Positions 1 through 8,874 of a stretch of DNA of 64,000 nt are shown piece by piece. Position numbers and translations under genes: made by a program. This stretch comes from Limnohabitans sp. 2KL-51 (GTDB lineage Bacteria; Pseudomonadota; Gammaproteobacteria; Burkholderiales; Burkholderiaceae_C), in contig NZ_NESJ01000001.1 of the NCBI RefSeq assembly GCF_003063645.1, forward strand, positions 1-64,000, in the 5' to 3' direction. Numbering within the stretch: position 1 is the stretch's first letter; each line of letters starts with the position of its first letter. The notes under the pieces are model-generated. The model was not told the origin of the DNA, did not search any database, and saw only the letters and a list, made by a program, of their open reading frames with translations.

Positions 1-196
1 GTACTTTGATAGGTTGGGAGTGCCAAGGCTGTCATGACCTCAAGCTCTCGAACCGCCGGGTGCGGACCCGCATGCCCGGTGGTGTGGCAGGGGTGGCTGC
101 AATAATTGCGGCCCCCCTATGCCGATTTGGGTCATCTAAGGTGCTTCTTCGGGCTGGCGATACAATTCATTTTTATAAGAAAACTTCAGATTTTGA
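1..196. other. Leader region before the NusG-like gene, no gene recognised
   Basis: This is the left edge of the window. One short reading frame runs through it (start at 6) but has no recognisable motif and no convincing ribosome site, so it is not called. No ops/JUMPstart-type element that would recruit an RfaH protein was recognised here. The region probably holds the promoter and leader of the gene at 197, but no promoter could be assigned. Confidence 0.3.
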
Positions 197-745
197 ATGA
201 GCGGACTTAACAATTTGGAACACGGCGACCTTGAAAATAAGGCCTCAGACCGTTGGTATTTGGCCTATACCAAACCTAGGCAAGAGACCGTGGCGCATTC
301 CAATCTGGAACAACAGGGGTTTGAAGCGTATTTGCCCTTGTTCAAAAAATTCAAAAAAACCGAACAAGGTCCAGTGGCGCTTTTTGAGCCCATGTTCCCA
401 CGCTACATCCTGTTTCGACCGGGCCGTTTAGGGCAAAGCATTTCAGCCGTGCGCAGCACCAAAGGGGTGACCACAATCGTTAGATTTGGGTTTGAGCCCG
501 CCCTGCTGCAGGAGGATGTGGTGCAGCGGATTCGCCTGATGGAGCAATTGCGCCTTCAGGCCACCATCGAGGTGCTCAACCAACTGAAGGTGGGTCAAAA
601 AGTGCGTCTGAAGCACACCGCATTGGGTGCCATCGAGGGTCTAGTGCACAACGTGTCGAGCAAAAGGGTGGCTGTGCTGTTAGAGATTTTGGGACGTCCC
701 ATGGTGGTGCAGGTGGATCACCACCAGGTCGAAGCCAGCGTTTGA
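197..745 (+). CDS. NusG/RfaH-family transcription antitermination protein
   Basis: This 182-residue protein has the NusG N-terminal (NGN) fold signature. A WYLAYTKPRQE motif begins near residue 21, followed by PLFKKFKKTEQGP and an FEPMFPRYILFR stretch, as in RfaH and other specialised NusG paralogues. A KOW-type segment (VGQKVRLKHTALGAIEGLV) lies around residues 128-147. Such proteins bind elongating RNA polymerase and suppress pausing or termination in particular long operons, often for surface polysaccharides. It is not in the secE-nusG-rplK context, so it is a paralogue and not housekeeping nusG. The target operon is not visible and may lie left of the window. The neighbouring gene is an undecaprenyl diphosphate synthase on the other strand. 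The start has no strong ribosome site, so the first 15 or so residues are uncertain. Confidence 0.85.
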   Translation: MSGLNNLEHGDLENKASDRWYLAYTKPRQETVAHSNLEQQGFEAYLPLFKKFKKTEQGPVALFEPMFPRYILFRPGRLGQSISAVRSTKGVTTIVRFGFEPALLQEDVVQRIRLMEQLRLQATIEVLNQLKVGQKVRLKHTALGAIEGLVHNVSSKRVAVLLEILGRPMVVQVDHHQVEASV

Positions 746-764
746 AGTTGGGGCTACCCGGGCT

Positions 765-1484
765 TCACAGTGGGGCAGAAGAGCCAAAGCGACGGTCACG
801 CGTGGAAAACCAGGCCAGCGCCTGTTTCAGGGTTTCGGGCGAAAAGTCCGGCCAGAGCTCGTCGCAGAAAAACAATTCGGCATAAGCCGCTTGCCAAAGC
901 AGAAAGTTGCTCACCCGTGACTCCCCGCCTGTGCGGATCAGCAAATCCACTTCCGGTGCGTCGGCCGTGCTCAGGTACGGGGCCAGGGCTTCTTCAGTCA
1001 AGGTGTCCAGACGCTTGTCCGGATGCGCTTTTTGCCAAGCTTTGGTGGCCTGGAGCATGTCCCATCGGCCCCCGTAATTGGCGCAAACGTTCAAGGTGAT
1101 GACTTGATTGTTCGCCGTTTGGGTCTGGGCATCTGAAATCAGTGTTTGAAGGGCGGGAGAAAACCGGCTCGTGTCACCCAGCACCTTCAACCGCACCCCG
1201 TTGGTGTTCATGTTGCGAATTTCCTTTTTCAGGTAAGTCGTGAACAAGCCCATGAGGCTGCTGATTTCCTCTTCGGGGCGTTTCCAGTTCTCGGTGCTGA
1301 AGGCAAACAGGCTCAGTTGGGAGATGCCGATTTCACCGCAGGTTTTAACGATGTCCCGCACCCGTTGTGCGCCCGCTGCATGGCCCAAAGCCGCAGGCAT
1401 GAAGCGTTTTTTGGCCCAACGTCGGTTGCCGTCCATGATGATGGCAATGTGCCGTGGCAGAGGGGCAGTGGGTGAAAGGTGCAA
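765..1484 (-). CDS. uppS: Isoprenyl transferase, undecaprenyl diphosphate synthase-like
   Basis: This cis-prenyltransferase (239 residues, normal for the family) condenses isopentenyl diphosphate onto farnesyl diphosphate to make the C55 carrier lipid used for peptidoglycan and polysaccharide export. It shows the IAIIMDGNRRWAKKR substrate loop with the catalytic Asp near residue 18, the FSTENWKRP motif and the C-terminal RTGGESRVSNFLLWQ block. The loop reads MDGNRRWA, where the bacterial housekeeping enzyme usually reads MDGNGRWA. The reading frame has no ATG before the active site. It must start at TTG 1484, or CTG just before it, because an in-frame TAG lies five codons upstream of that TTG. 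The gene is not in the usual frr-uppS-cdsA-dxr cluster, so it may be a second copy or a relocated one. The enzyme family is certain; the cellular role is inferred. Confidence 0.85.
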   Translation of the reverse strand: MHLSPTAPLPRHIAIIMDGNRRWAKKRFMPAALGHAAGAQRVRDIVKTCGEIGISQLSLFAFSTENWKRPEEEISSLMGLFTTYLKKEIRNMNTNGVRLKVLGDTSRFSPALQTLISDAQTQTANNQVITLNVCANYGGRWDMLQATKAWQKAHPDKRLDTLTEEALAPYLSTADAPEVDLLIRTGGESRVSNFLLWQAAYAELFFCDELWPDFSPETLKQALAWFSTRDRRFGSSAPL

Positions 1485-1870
1485 CAGGGGGACTCGCTAG
1501 GGTACGGATCGTGATTTTAGTAGCTCTTGGGCCTGGCGGATCCAGCCGGGTCAGCGTAATCCATGTTTCAGCCCGTGAAAAGGCCAATAAGGCCATCAAA
1601 GCGAACAGGGTTTGGCGAAACATGCGGTGCAGGAGTTACCGCAAGGACCGAAGTGTGCCTCGCTCACCTCGTTGGGGTCGTCTTTTGTCAGACGTGCGCA
1701 GGCTTGTGTTGTTGTCATACTTAGGGCGGTGTTAAGGTGATCAGTCGGGTGATCGGGAGCCATGGGTATTGCTCAGTTTGCGGGCGCCGATGCCGTTAAG
1801 TTTTGACGAGCTTCAATTGAAGTTGATGAACTGGCGCTTTGTCTGACCGTGCACCTCCAAGGAGACCCTC
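1485..1870. other. 386-bp intergenic region between divergent genes
   Basis: The region separates the uppS-like gene (minus) from the membrane-protein gene at 1871 (plus), so both promoters should lie here. I could not assign a convincing -35/-10 pair. A minus-strand frame starting at 1623 begins with a signal-peptide-like hydrophobic stretch, but it runs into uppS in another frame and matches nothing I recognise. I see no RNA gene or repeat. Confidence 0.4.
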
Positions 1871-2482
1871 ATGAAATCTCAAATTCAGGAATTTCTGGAC
1901 CGTATCCAGCAGCTGGAAGCGGCCATTGAGGAAGAGGCTAAAAGCCATCGACAGCAGTGGCAGGCCGACTTTGAAGAGCATAAAGTTCGCTTTGAAAAAG
2001 AGGTGCTGGCCCAGCAAAAGCGCTTCAAGGAGGGCTTGCTCGGTTATGTGCTCACGGCCGATTGGCGCCATGTGCTGTGCGTGCCCTTCATTTACCCGGT
2101 GCTGGTGCCCATGCTGCTGCTCGATGCCTTTATCACGCTGTACCAATGGGTGTGTTTCCCCTTGTGTGGCATTCCCCAAGTCAAGCGCTCTTCGTATTTT
2201 GTATACGACCGAACGCACCTGGCTTATTTGAATTGGTTGGAAAAAATCAACTGCGCTTATTGTTCGTATGGCAACGGCCTGATGGCTTATGGCCGCGAGG
2301 TGGTGGCCCTGACTGAGAAATACTGGTGCCCGATCAAGCACGCTCGACGCAGGATGCAAGCGCATGCGCATTACCACGGCTTTGCCGATTACGGCGATGC
2401 TGAAAATTACCGTGCCGAATTGGCCCGTTTGCGTGAAGAGCTCCGGCAGATCAGTGCCAAGGAGTTCGCTCCCCCTGCCTGA
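1871..2482 (+). CDS. Conserved membrane protein with N-terminal coiled coil, function unknown
   Basis: This 203-residue protein has no function I recognise. Residues 1-50 are strongly charged and heptad-like (IQEFLDRIQQLEAAIEEEAK), which suggests a coiled coil. A hydrophobic hairpin follows around residues 67-100 (CVPFIYPVLVPMLLLDAFI and nearby), probably one or two membrane segments. A Cys- and Tyr-rich region with CAYCSYGNG and the downstream YWCPIKHARRRMQAHAHYHG follows; its Cys and His residues could bind metal, but this is only a possibility. The tail is again helical. The start is supported by AAGGAG seven bases upstream. The next gene (MaoC family) follows on the same strand after 70 bases. 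Confidence 0.75.
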   Translation: MKSQIQEFLDRIQQLEAAIEEEAKSHRQQWQADFEEHKVRFEKEVLAQQKRFKEGLLGYVLTADWRHVLCVPFIYPVLVPMLLLDAFITLYQWVCFPLCGIPQVKRSSYFVYDRTHLAYLNWLEKINCAYCSYGNGLMAYGREVVALTEKYWCPIKHARRRMQAHAHYHGFADYGDAENYRAELARLREELRQISAKEFAPPA

Positions 2483-2552
2483 GCCCAAGGTCCATTGGGT
2501 GGTGTCACGTCACCGACAGCCTGAAGACGCGCAGGTGAATAAAGTCAAGCCT

Positions 2553-3008
2553 ATGAAAACATTTGCAAACTTGGCCGAGTTGGCCGCTTGTGTCGGTCAG
2601 GATGTGGCCGCGACCGAATGGGTGACCATCACCCAACAACAGGTCAACCAGTTCGCCGAGGCCACGGGCGATCACCAGTGGATTCACGTCGACGTGGAGC
2701 GGGCCAAACAAGGTCCCTTTGGTGCACCGATTGCGCACGGTTTTTTGACCTTGTCCTTGCTGTCGCAGTTCTTTGACAAAACCATCGTGGTCACATCGGC
2801 CCGCATGGGTGTCAATTACGGCCTGAACAAGGTGCGCTTCATGGCCCCAGTGCCGGTGGGCAGCCGTTTACGTGCCCATCTGCATTTGCATTCGGCCACA
2901 CCTATTGAGGTGAACGGCTTGCAGCTTCAGTGGAACGTGACGGTGGAGCGCGAGGGCAGTGACAAACCGGTGTGTGCCGCCGAATCGCTGGTGCGCATTT
3001 ACGCCTGA
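2553..3008 (+). CDS. MaoC family hydratase/dehydratase
   Basis: This 151-residue single hot-dog domain carries the (R)-specific hydratase signature FAEATGDHQWIHVDVERA, with the catalytic Asp and His near residues 31 and 36. The segment GPFGAPIAHGFLTLSLL follows it. Enzymes of this type hydrate trans-2-enoyl-CoA in fatty acid or polyhydroxyalkanoate metabolism; the true substrate cannot be read from the sequence. The start is ATG 2553. An upstream extension of 63 codons stays open but overlaps the preceding gene and lacks hot-dog features. The 3' end overlaps the convergent trmL gene by 10 bases. Confidence 0.85.
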   Translation: MKTFANLAELAACVGQDVAATEWVTITQQQVNQFAEATGDHQWIHVDVERAKQGPFGAPIAHGFLTLSLLSQFFDKTIVVTSARMGVNYGLNKVRFMAPVPVGSRLRAHLHLHSATPIEVNGLQLQWNVTVEREGSDKPVCAAESLVRIYA

Positions 3009-3496
3009 GGCGGCAGGCCTGGCGCTGGGCTGGCCCCGGCAAAGCCGTTTTGCCGCCAGGCCTCAAACACGGTGACGGCCACCGCGTTCGAAAGGTTCAA
3101 GCTGCGTTGGCCGTCGCGCATGGGCAGCTTGATGCGCTGGGCTGGGGCGAACTGTTCGCGCAACTCGGGCGACAGGCCCCGCGTTTCCGAGCCAAACACC
3201 AACCAGTCGCCTGGCGCAAAAACCACGCAGTGGGCGGATCGGCTGCCGCGCGTGGTCAGGGCAAACATACGCTCGGGGTCCGGTTGTTCTTGGGCCAAAA
3301 ATGCCTGCCAGTCGGCATGGCGCCGCAGGTCAGCGTACTCGTGGTAGTCAAGACCTGCCCGGCGCATGTGTTTGTCGTCCATTGAAAAACCCAAGGGCTC
3401 GATCAGGTGAAGCGTGCAGCCGGTGTTGGCCGCCAGTCGAATGACGTTGCCGGTGTTGGGCGGGATTTCAGGCTCAACCAGGACAATATGGAACAT
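2999..3496 (-). CDS. trmL: tRNA (cytidine(34)-2'-O)-methyltransferase
   Basis: This 165-residue SPOUT-class methyltransferase modifies the 2'-O of the wobble base C34/U34 in tRNA-Leu isoacceptors, using S-adenosylmethionine. Family blocks are all present: VLVEPEIPPNTGNVIRLAAN at the N terminus, LVFGSETRGLS near residue 105, and the knot-forming IKLPMRDGQRSLNLSNAVAV near the C terminus. The start at 3496 gives the family-typical MFHIVLVEPEIPPNTGN; a longer frame to 3619 overlaps comF and is a shadow. The gene lies 22 bases downstream of comF on the same strand, so the two are probably co-transcribed. Confidence 0.93.
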   Translation of the reverse strand: MFHIVLVEPEIPPNTGNVIRLAANTGCTLHLIEPLGFSMDDKHMRRAGLDYHEYADLRRHADWQAFLAQEQPDPERMFALTTRGSRSAHCVVFAPGDWLVFGSETRGLSPELREQFAPAQRIKLPMRDGQRSLNLSNAVAVTVFEAWRQNGFAGASPAPGLPPQA

Positions 3497-3518
3497 GGCC
3501 TGTATTGTGCATTGGCCT

Positions 3519-4265
3519 TCAGGCGTCGCTGCCCGCTTCGGTGCGTGCCAGCACCAAGGCGCTGACCTGCTCGGCCCCGGCCTCGCGCAGCACCCGGGCT
3601 GCCGTGTGCAACGAGGCACCGCTGGTCATCACATCGTCGATCAGTACCACCTTTTTGCCACGCAACTGCGCAGCCCGCAAAGGCTCTACCGCAAAAGCCC
3701 CCACCAAATTGGCCAGCCGCTCGGCCCGTGGCAAGGTGCGCTGCGAGGGCGTGTCGCGGGTGCGCAGCAGCAAACGGGCGTCGGCTTTGTGCGGACTGAG
3801 TTGGCGTGCCAGCAACCAGGACTGGTTGTAGCCGCGCTCGGCCAGGCGCTGGGCCGACAGCGGAATCGGCAGTACCCAGTCGGCCTCGTCCAGTGCGTCT
3901 TCCGCCAAAGGGGTGCTCAGCATCAGGGTGGCCAAAGCCTCGGCCCAACCGGGTTGCTGGTGAAACTTGTAGCGGGCGATCAGGTCCACCCAGGGCCAGG
4001 CGTAGGCGGTGGCCGTCAGGCACAGGTCCAGCGGGGGCGGTGATTTCAGGCAAGCGCCGCAGCGCCTGGCAGGGTAGGGCAAGGGCAGGGCGCAACTGGG
4101 GCAGCGCTGCTGGGGTTGGGCAAAGCGGCTGATGCACGTCTCGCACAGCGGCGAATGGGGCCAGCTTTGGCATATGGAACAGCGGCTGGGTAGCCAGCGC
4201 CAAAACCCACCGGGACGCGTGGCGGTCGATGTGTCAAACAAGCCTTGAAGCCAAGCGGTTCTCAT
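3519..4265 (-). CDS. comF: ComF family phosphoribosyltransferase-like protein
   Basis: This 248-residue protein has the two-part ComF layout. The N-terminal region has paired cysteines (CSICQSWPHSPLCETC, then CPSCALP and CGAC) that resemble a zinc-binding knuckle. The C-terminal type I phosphoribosyltransferase domain has the PRPP loop VVLIDDVMTSGASLHTAA near residues 205-222. ComF/GntX proteins are linked to uptake and use of extracellular DNA in competent species, but the enzymatic substrate is not known. The ATG at 4265 was chosen because the longer frame upstream is low-complexity and overlaps the divergent methyltransferase gene. The gene precedes trmL. Confidence 0.88.
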   Translation of the reverse strand: MRTAWLQGLFDTSTATRPGGFWRWLPSRCSICQSWPHSPLCETCISRFAQPQQRCPSCALPLPYPARRCGACLKSPPPLDLCLTATAYAWPWVDLIARYKFHQQPGWAEALATLMLSTPLAEDALDEADWVLPIPLSAQRLAERGYNQSWLLARQLSPHKADARLLLRTRDTPSQRTLPRAERLANLVGAFAVEPLRAAQLRGKKVVLIDDVMTSGASLHTAARVLREAGAEQVSALVLARTEAGSDA

Positions 4266-4354
4266 GCAGTCAATATACTCAGCCCGGGCTGACTGAACAA
4301 GCACAACTCCTGTTTGAGCTTGTGCGTGCCCAGCACCACCAATACCCCTCCCAT

Positions 4355-5272
4355 ATGCCCCAAGCCCTCCGCCCCCCTTCTTTGGACCCCGTGGCTGCTG
4401 CCCGCTGGCAGGGCCTGCCCGTGTTGGATGCGCAGTCGCCCTGGCTGCACGAAGAGGTGGCATCACGCATGCAGGAGCGGCTGGACTTCATCAAACTGCA
4501 TCCGAAACAGTGGGTGCATTGGGGTCCACTGCGCGGCGGCCTGGCGGCGCAACGTGCCCTAGAGCAGCGTTACCCCAAGGCGCAGGTGTGGCTGGCCGGA
4601 GAGCCTCCAACGCACGCACAGGCCACCCGACAGGCACTTCAAACGCCGTGGTGGCAAGTGCAGCACTGGCGTGGACCCAAGAGGAGTGACGGTTTGCCAC
4701 CCGAGCACACGGTGCAAATGCTGTGGGCCAACATGCACCTGCATGCCAGTGCTGAGCCCCAGGCATTGCTGCAAATCTGGCACCGGGCCTTGGCGGTCGA
4801 TGGTTTTTTGATGTTTTCTTGTCTGGGCCCCGATACCCTGCGTGATTTGCGCCAGGTGTATGCCCAGGCGGGCTGGTCCGAGCCCGCGCACGAGTTCACC
4901 GACATGCACGACTGGGGGGACATGCTGGTGGAAGCCGGTTTTGCCGAGCCGGTCATGGACATGGAACGAATCACCTTGACCTATGCCAGCGCTGATACTT
5001 TGTTGGCCGAGTTGCGGGGGCTGGGGCGCAATTTGCATGTCCAGCGATTTCAGGGCTTGCGTTCGCGCCAATGGCGTGCACGCTTGTCAGAGGCCTTGCT
5101 GACGCTGGCGCGTCCCGAAGAAGGCGGACGCTTGTCCTTGGGCTTCGAGATTGTTTACGGTCACGCCCTGAAGCCTCAACCGCGCTTGAAAGTGGCCGCA
5201 AAAACCGAAATCGGCCTGGATCAGATGCGGCTTATGCTGGAGTCAGGTGGGGGTATACAGGACAAAGTTTGA
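4355..5272 (+). CDS. BioC-like class I methyltransferase, divergent SAM motif
   Basis: This 305-residue protein resembles the biotin-synthesis methyltransferase BioC: an arginine-rich N terminus, a Rossmann-type core, and the late segment LMFSCLGPDTLRDLRQVY followed by FTDMHDWGDMLVEAGFAEPV, which is the BioC pattern. The first SAM-binding loop, normally DLGCGTG, reads HWGPLRGG here, and the acidic residue after the second strand is also weak (VWLAGEP). It may therefore bind SAM poorly or have another role. BioC makes malonyl-ACP methyl ester for pimelate synthesis, but no other bio genes are nearby. The start at ATG 4355 leaves an 89-bp gap from divergent comF. Confidence 0.7.
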   Translation: MPQALRPPSLDPVAAARWQGLPVLDAQSPWLHEEVASRMQERLDFIKLHPKQWVHWGPLRGGLAAQRALEQRYPKAQVWLAGEPPTHAQATRQALQTPWWQVQHWRGPKRSDGLPPEHTVQMLWANMHLHASAEPQALLQIWHRALAVDGFLMFSCLGPDTLRDLRQVYAQAGWSEPAHEFTDMHDWGDMLVEAGFAEPVMDMERITLTYASADTLLAELRGLGRNLHVQRFQGLRSRQWRARLSEALLTLARPEEGGRLSLGFEIVYGHALKPQPRLKVAAKTEIGLDQMRLMLESGGGIQDKV

Positions 5273-5368
5273 GATCTGTCAAAAGATGATTTGATCTCAG
5301 GTAAAATCCACAGGTTTTTTAACCACAGAACTGGCTTGACAGGGTGTAGGGTTATTGAAAGTTGACGG

Positions 5369-5845
5369 ATGTCAAATCAGGCTTACCAATTCGCGCAAGT
5401 GTCGGGCCCTGCCGTTCAATGGCGGCTTAAACGCAATTGTTCGGTCACGCCGGCCCAGTTGGGCTGGATGTACCTGTCGTTGTGCACGCTGTCCTTGGGC
5501 ATCGGGATGTTCTTCTGGATGCAAGGGGCCACTTTGGTGTTGGCCTTTGCAGGCGTCGAGGTGGCGGTGGTGGGGTTGGCTTTTTTGGCCTACGCCCGAC
5601 ATGCCGCGGATGGAGAGATGATTTCTCTGCAAGGCAGTAACTTGGTGGTCGAGCTGGAAACGGCGGGCCGACTGGAACGGGCTGAATTTGAGCGCCAGTG
5701 GGTGCGGGTTGAGCCCAAGTCCGGCGACCAAAGCCTGATCGAGTTGTCGGGTCAAGGTCGATCCATCGAAGTGGGCCGATTTGTCAGGCCCGAGCTTCGG
5801 CAAGTGCTGGCGCGAGAAATCAGGAGGGCATTGCGCTCAGCGTGA
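5369..5845 (+). CDS. DUF2244 membrane protein at the head of the cox cluster
   Basis: This 158-residue protein has two adjacent membrane spans near residues 30-75 (LGWMYLSLCTLSLGIGMFFW and the following hydrophobic stretch). A soluble C-terminal part of about 80 residues ends in FVRPELRQVLAREIRRAL, the pattern of DUF2244. Proteins of this family commonly sit directly upstream of coxB in Burkholderiales and alphaproteobacteria, so a role in oxidase biogenesis is likely but unproven. coxB starts 75 bases downstream on the same strand. Confidence 0.85.
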   Translation: MSNQAYQFAQVSGPAVQWRLKRNCSVTPAQLGWMYLSLCTLSLGIGMFFWMQGATLVLAFAGVEVAVVGLAFLAYARHAADGEMISLQGSNLVVELETAGRLERAEFERQWVRVEPKSGDQSLIELSGQGRSIEVGRFVRPELRQVLAREIRRALRSA

Positions 5846-5920
5846 TGCCACTGGCCAAACGGGACGTCCGGCTTGGCCAAAGGTGTGAGTTCAACAGAGT
5901 CTTGGAAGTTAGTGAGAACC

Positions 5921-7093
5921 ATGAAGAATATTTCCAACCAATTGGCTTCTTTGCTGTCCCGCGCGGGCATCTTTGCAGGCGCGTGGGCAATCACGGCAGC
6001 TTATGCGGTCAATGATTTGCCGGGTGGCCCTGCGGTCAATCAGCTTAATTTGCACCCTGCTGCCACCAAAATTGCCGAAGAGCAGCAATGGCTGCACTGG
6101 TTCATGCTGATCCTTTGCACGGTGATTTTCATTGCCGTGTTCGCGGTCATGTTCTATTCCATCTGGAAGCACCGCAAATCGGTCGGCCACAAGCCAGCTA
6201 AATTCACGGAATCCATCACGGTGGAAGTGATTTGGACGGCAGTGCCCTTTGTGATTGTGATTTTGATGGCTTTGCCCGCCACCAAAGTTCTGGTCGCTCA
6301 AAAAGACACCACCAATGCCGATCTGACCATCAAAGCCACCGGTTACCAGTGGAAGTGGGGCTACGACTACATCAAGGGTGAGGGCGAAGGTCTGAGTTAC
6401 ATCTCAACCCTGGATTCCGGCCATCGCGCCATGTCCAATGCGGGCAAGCCCGAAGGCGATAACTATTTGCTCAAAGTGGACTACCCGTTGGTGGTTCCGG
6501 TGGGCCAAAAAGTGCGCGTGATCACCACGGCCAACGACGTGATCCACGCATTTGCAGTGCCCGCTTTCGGCATCAAACAAGATGCGATCCCGGGATTCGT
6601 GCGCGACACCTGGTTCCGTGCCGAAAAAACCGGTGACTTTTACGGCCAGTGCCAAGAGCTCTGCGGCAAAGAACACGCTTACATGCCCATTCATGTGAAA
6701 GTGTTGTCTGCACAAGACTATGCTGCATGGGTGGTGGAAGAAAAGAAAAAGCAAGCGGCCAAAGCCGATGATCCAGCCAAAGTCTGGGCTATGGACGATT
6801 TGTCCAAGCGCGGTGAAAAAGTGTATGCAGCCAACTGTGCGGCTTGTCACCAAGCCACCGGCAAAGGCGCGGGGGCCATCAAGGCCATCGACGGTTCTGC
6901 TCTTGTCTTGGATGCAGACAAATCCAAGCAGATTGCCGTGTTGCTGAACGGTCAAAACAACGGCGCCATGCCAGCATGGAAGCAATTGTCTGATACCGAA
7001 ATTGCCGCTGTGATCACTTACACCAAAAACAACTGGTCCAACAAGACCGGGCAAATTGTGCAGCCAGCTGAAGTGCTGGCCGCTCGCAAATAA
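5921..7093 (+). CDS. coxB: Cytochrome c oxidase subunit II with fused cytochrome c domain
   Basis: This 390-residue subunit accepts electrons from cytochrome c at the CuA centre and passes them to subunit I. It has a signal peptide (residues 1-29, ending ITAAYA), two membrane helices near residues 60-80 and 97-118, and a periplasmic cupredoxin domain with the CuA ligands [12 protein letters not shown] (Cys 244 and Cys 248). A C-terminal class I cytochrome c domain carries the heme site CAACH at residues 306-310 and a downstream Met in GAMPAW. The fused heme domain makes it a caa3-like subunit II, common in Burkholderiales. The start at 5921 was chosen because the signal peptide begins there; an upstream in-frame start at 5873 would add 16 atypical residues. 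Confidence 0.96.
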   Translation: MKNISNQLASLLSRAGIFAGAWAITAAYAVNDLPGGPAVNQLNLHPAATKIAEEQQWLHWFMLILCTVIFIAVFAVMFYSIWKHRKSVGHKPAKFTESITVEVIWTAVPFVIVILMALPATKVLVAQKDTTNADLTIKATGYQWKWGYDYIKGEGEGLSYISTLDSGHRAMSNAGKPEGDNYLLKVDYPLVVPVGQKVRVITTANDVIHAFAVPAFGIKQDAIPGFVRDTWFRAEKTGDFYGQCQELCGKEHAYMPIHVKVLSAQDYAAWVVEEKKKQAAKADDPAKVWAMDDLSKRGEKVYAANCAACHQATGKGAGAIKAIDGSALVLDADKSKQIAVLLNGQNNGAMPAWKQLSDTEIAAVITYTKNNWSNKTGQIVQPAEVLAARK

Positions 7094-7125
7094 TCCTTAC
7101 CGTATTCAAATCAAAGGAAATCAAG

Positions 7126-8742
7126 ATGAGTGCCGTTCTCGACCATCACGATCACGCCCATGACGACCACGGTCACGCGCCTGCGGGCTGGCGTCGTTGG
7201 GTGTATGCCACCAACCACAAAGACATTGGTACCTTGTACCTGTTGTTCAGCTTTACCATGCTGATGGTGGGCGGTGTGCTGGCCCTGGGTATCCGTGCCG
7301 AGTTGTTCCAGCCAGGCTTGCAAATCGTCAACCCCGAGTTGTTCAACCAGTTCACCACCATGCACGGCATCATCATGGTGTTCGGTGCGATCATGCCGGC
7401 CTTTGTGGGCTTTGCAAACTGGATGATCCCTTTGCAAATTGGCGCCGCTGACATGGCCTTTGCCCGCATGAACAACTTCAGCTTCTGGCTGATGATTCCT
7501 GCCGCATTGATGTTGGTGGGCTCGTTCTTCATGCCTGGTGGCGCACCTGCTGCCGGTTGGACACTGTACGCACCTTTGACTCTGCAAATGGGCCCATCCA
7601 TGGACGCAGGTATTTTTGCGTTGCATATCCTGGGTGCTTCGTCCATCATGGGTTCGATCAACATCATCGTGACCATCTTGAACATGCGCGCCCCTGGCAT
7701 GACCTTGATGAAGATGCCCATGTTCGCTTGGACATGGCTGATCACTGCTTACTTGCTGATTGCCGTGATGCCTGTGTTGGCTGGCGCGATCACCATGACT
7801 TTGACAGACCGACACTTCGGCACCAGCTTCTTCAATCCTGCTGGTGGCGGCGATCCGGTCATGTATCAGCACATTTTCTGGTTCTTCGGTCACCCCGAGG
7901 TGTACATCATGATCTTGCCGGCTTTCGGCATCATCAGTCACATCGTGCCTGCCTTCTCGCGCAAAAAACTGTTCGGATACGCCTCCATGGTGTATGCCAC
8001 ATCGTCCATCGCGATTTTGTCTTTCATCGTTTGGGCGCACCACATGTTCACGACCGGCATGCCGGTCACGGGTCAGTTGTTCTTCATGTACGCCACGATG
8101 CTGATCGCCGTGCCGACCGCCGTGAAGATCTTCAACTGGATTGCCACCATGTGGCGCGGCTCCATGACGTTTGAAACCCCGATGTTGTTTGCGGTGGGCT
8201 TCATCTTTGTGTTCACCATGGGTGGTTTCACCGGATTGATCCTGGCCATGGCCCCGATCGACATCCAGTTGCAAGACACTTATTACGTGGTGGCCCACTT
8301 CCACTACGTGCTGGTCGCCGGCTCCTTGTTTGCGCTGTTCGCTGGTGTTTATTTCTGGATTCCCAAGTGGACCGGTGTGATGTACAACGAATCACGCGGC
8401 AAGATCCACTTCTGGTGGTCGCTGATTTCCTTCAACGTGACCTTCTTCCCGATGCACTTCCTGGGTCTGGCGGGTATGCCACGCCGCTATGCCGACTACC
8501 CCATGCAGTTCACCGACTTCAACATGATCGCCTCGGTGGGTGGCTTCTTCTTCGGTTTTGTACAGGTTTATTTCTTCGTGTTCGTGGTCTTGCCTTGTAT
8601 GCTGGGTAAGGGCGAAAAAGTGCCGCAGAAGCCTTGGGAAGGTGCTGAAGGCCTGGAGTGGGAGGTGCCTTCGCCAGCACCTTTCCACACCTTTGAAAAT
8701 CCACCCAAGCTGGACGCTACAGCAACCCGCGTGATCGGTTAA
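7126..8742 (+). CDS. coxA: Cytochrome c oxidase subunit I
   Basis: This 538-residue catalytic subunit (also called ctaD) has 12 membrane helices and holds heme a and the heme a3-CuB site where O2 is reduced. Visible motifs are the CuB and cross-link region [11 protein letters not shown], the WAHHMFTTG histidine pair and the heme ligands in [12 protein letters not shown]. The N terminus is unusually rich in His and Asp ([13 protein letters not shown]), a feature seen in relatives and possibly metal-handling. The start at 7126 has AAAGGAAA about seven bases upstream. It ends in TAATG, where the next small gene overlaps its stop codon. Confidence 0.97.
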   Translation: MSAVLDHHDHAHDDHGHAPAGWRRWVYATNHKDIGTLYLLFSFTMLMVGGVLALGIRAELFQPGLQIVNPELFNQFTTMHGIIMVFGAIMPAFVGFANWMIPLQIGAADMAFARMNNFSFWLMIPAALMLVGSFFMPGGAPAAGWTLYAPLTLQMGPSMDAGIFALHILGASSIMGSINIIVTILNMRAPGMTLMKMPMFAWTWLITAYLLIAVMPVLAGAITMTLTDRHFGTSFFNPAGGGDPVMYQHIFWFFGHPEVYIMILPAFGIISHIVPAFSRKKLFGYASMVYATSSIAILSFIVWAHHMFTTGMPVTGQLFFMYATMLIAVPTAVKIFNWIATMWRGSMTFETPMLFAVGFIFVFTMGGFTGLILAMAPIDIQLQDTYYVVAHFHYVLVAGSLFALFAGVYFWIPKWTGVMYNESRGKIHFWWSLISFNVTFFPMHFLGLAGMPRRYADYPMQFTDFNMIASVGGFFFGFVQVYFFVFVVLPCMLGKGEKVPQKPWEGAEGLEWEVPSPAPFHTFENPPKLDATATRVIG

Positions 8743-8864
8743 TGATCATGGCCATGACTCCTGAACAAAGAAAAAGCAACGTGCGCCTGGGCTTGATCCT
8801 GGCCTCGGTGGCCTGCGTTGTGTTGGCTGGTTTTGTGGCCAAGATATTGATCTTGGCCTCCTGA
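8742..8864 (+). CDS. Small cytochrome oxidase assembly-type membrane protein (36-40 residues)
   Basis: This very short gene sits between coxA and ctaG. It encodes MTPEQRKSNVRLGLILASVA and then a single hydrophobic helix ending AKILILAS. The charged N terminus plus one membrane span matches the small assembly protein found at this spot in other Burkholderiales oxidase clusters. Three in-frame ATGs are possible (8742, 8748, 8754). The first overlaps the coxA stop and would be translationally coupled; the last gives the N terminus I remember from relatives. ctaG follows after 10 bases. Confidence 0.72.
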   Translation: MIMAMTPEQRKSNVRLGLILASVACVVLAGFVAKILILAS

Positions 8865-8874
8865 GAGAACCAAG

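Noticed and set aside
1345..1623. A minus-strand frame with a signal-peptide-like start (MFRQTLFALMALLAFSRAE)
   Set aside because: It runs into uppS in a different frame, its C-terminal half is a uppS shadow, and no family is recognised. It might be a decayed gene start, but the evidence is too thin.
5336..5364. Possible sigma-70 promoter before the DUF2244 gene (TTGACA at 5336)
   Set aside because: No acceptable -10 element was found at 16-18 bases from this -35.
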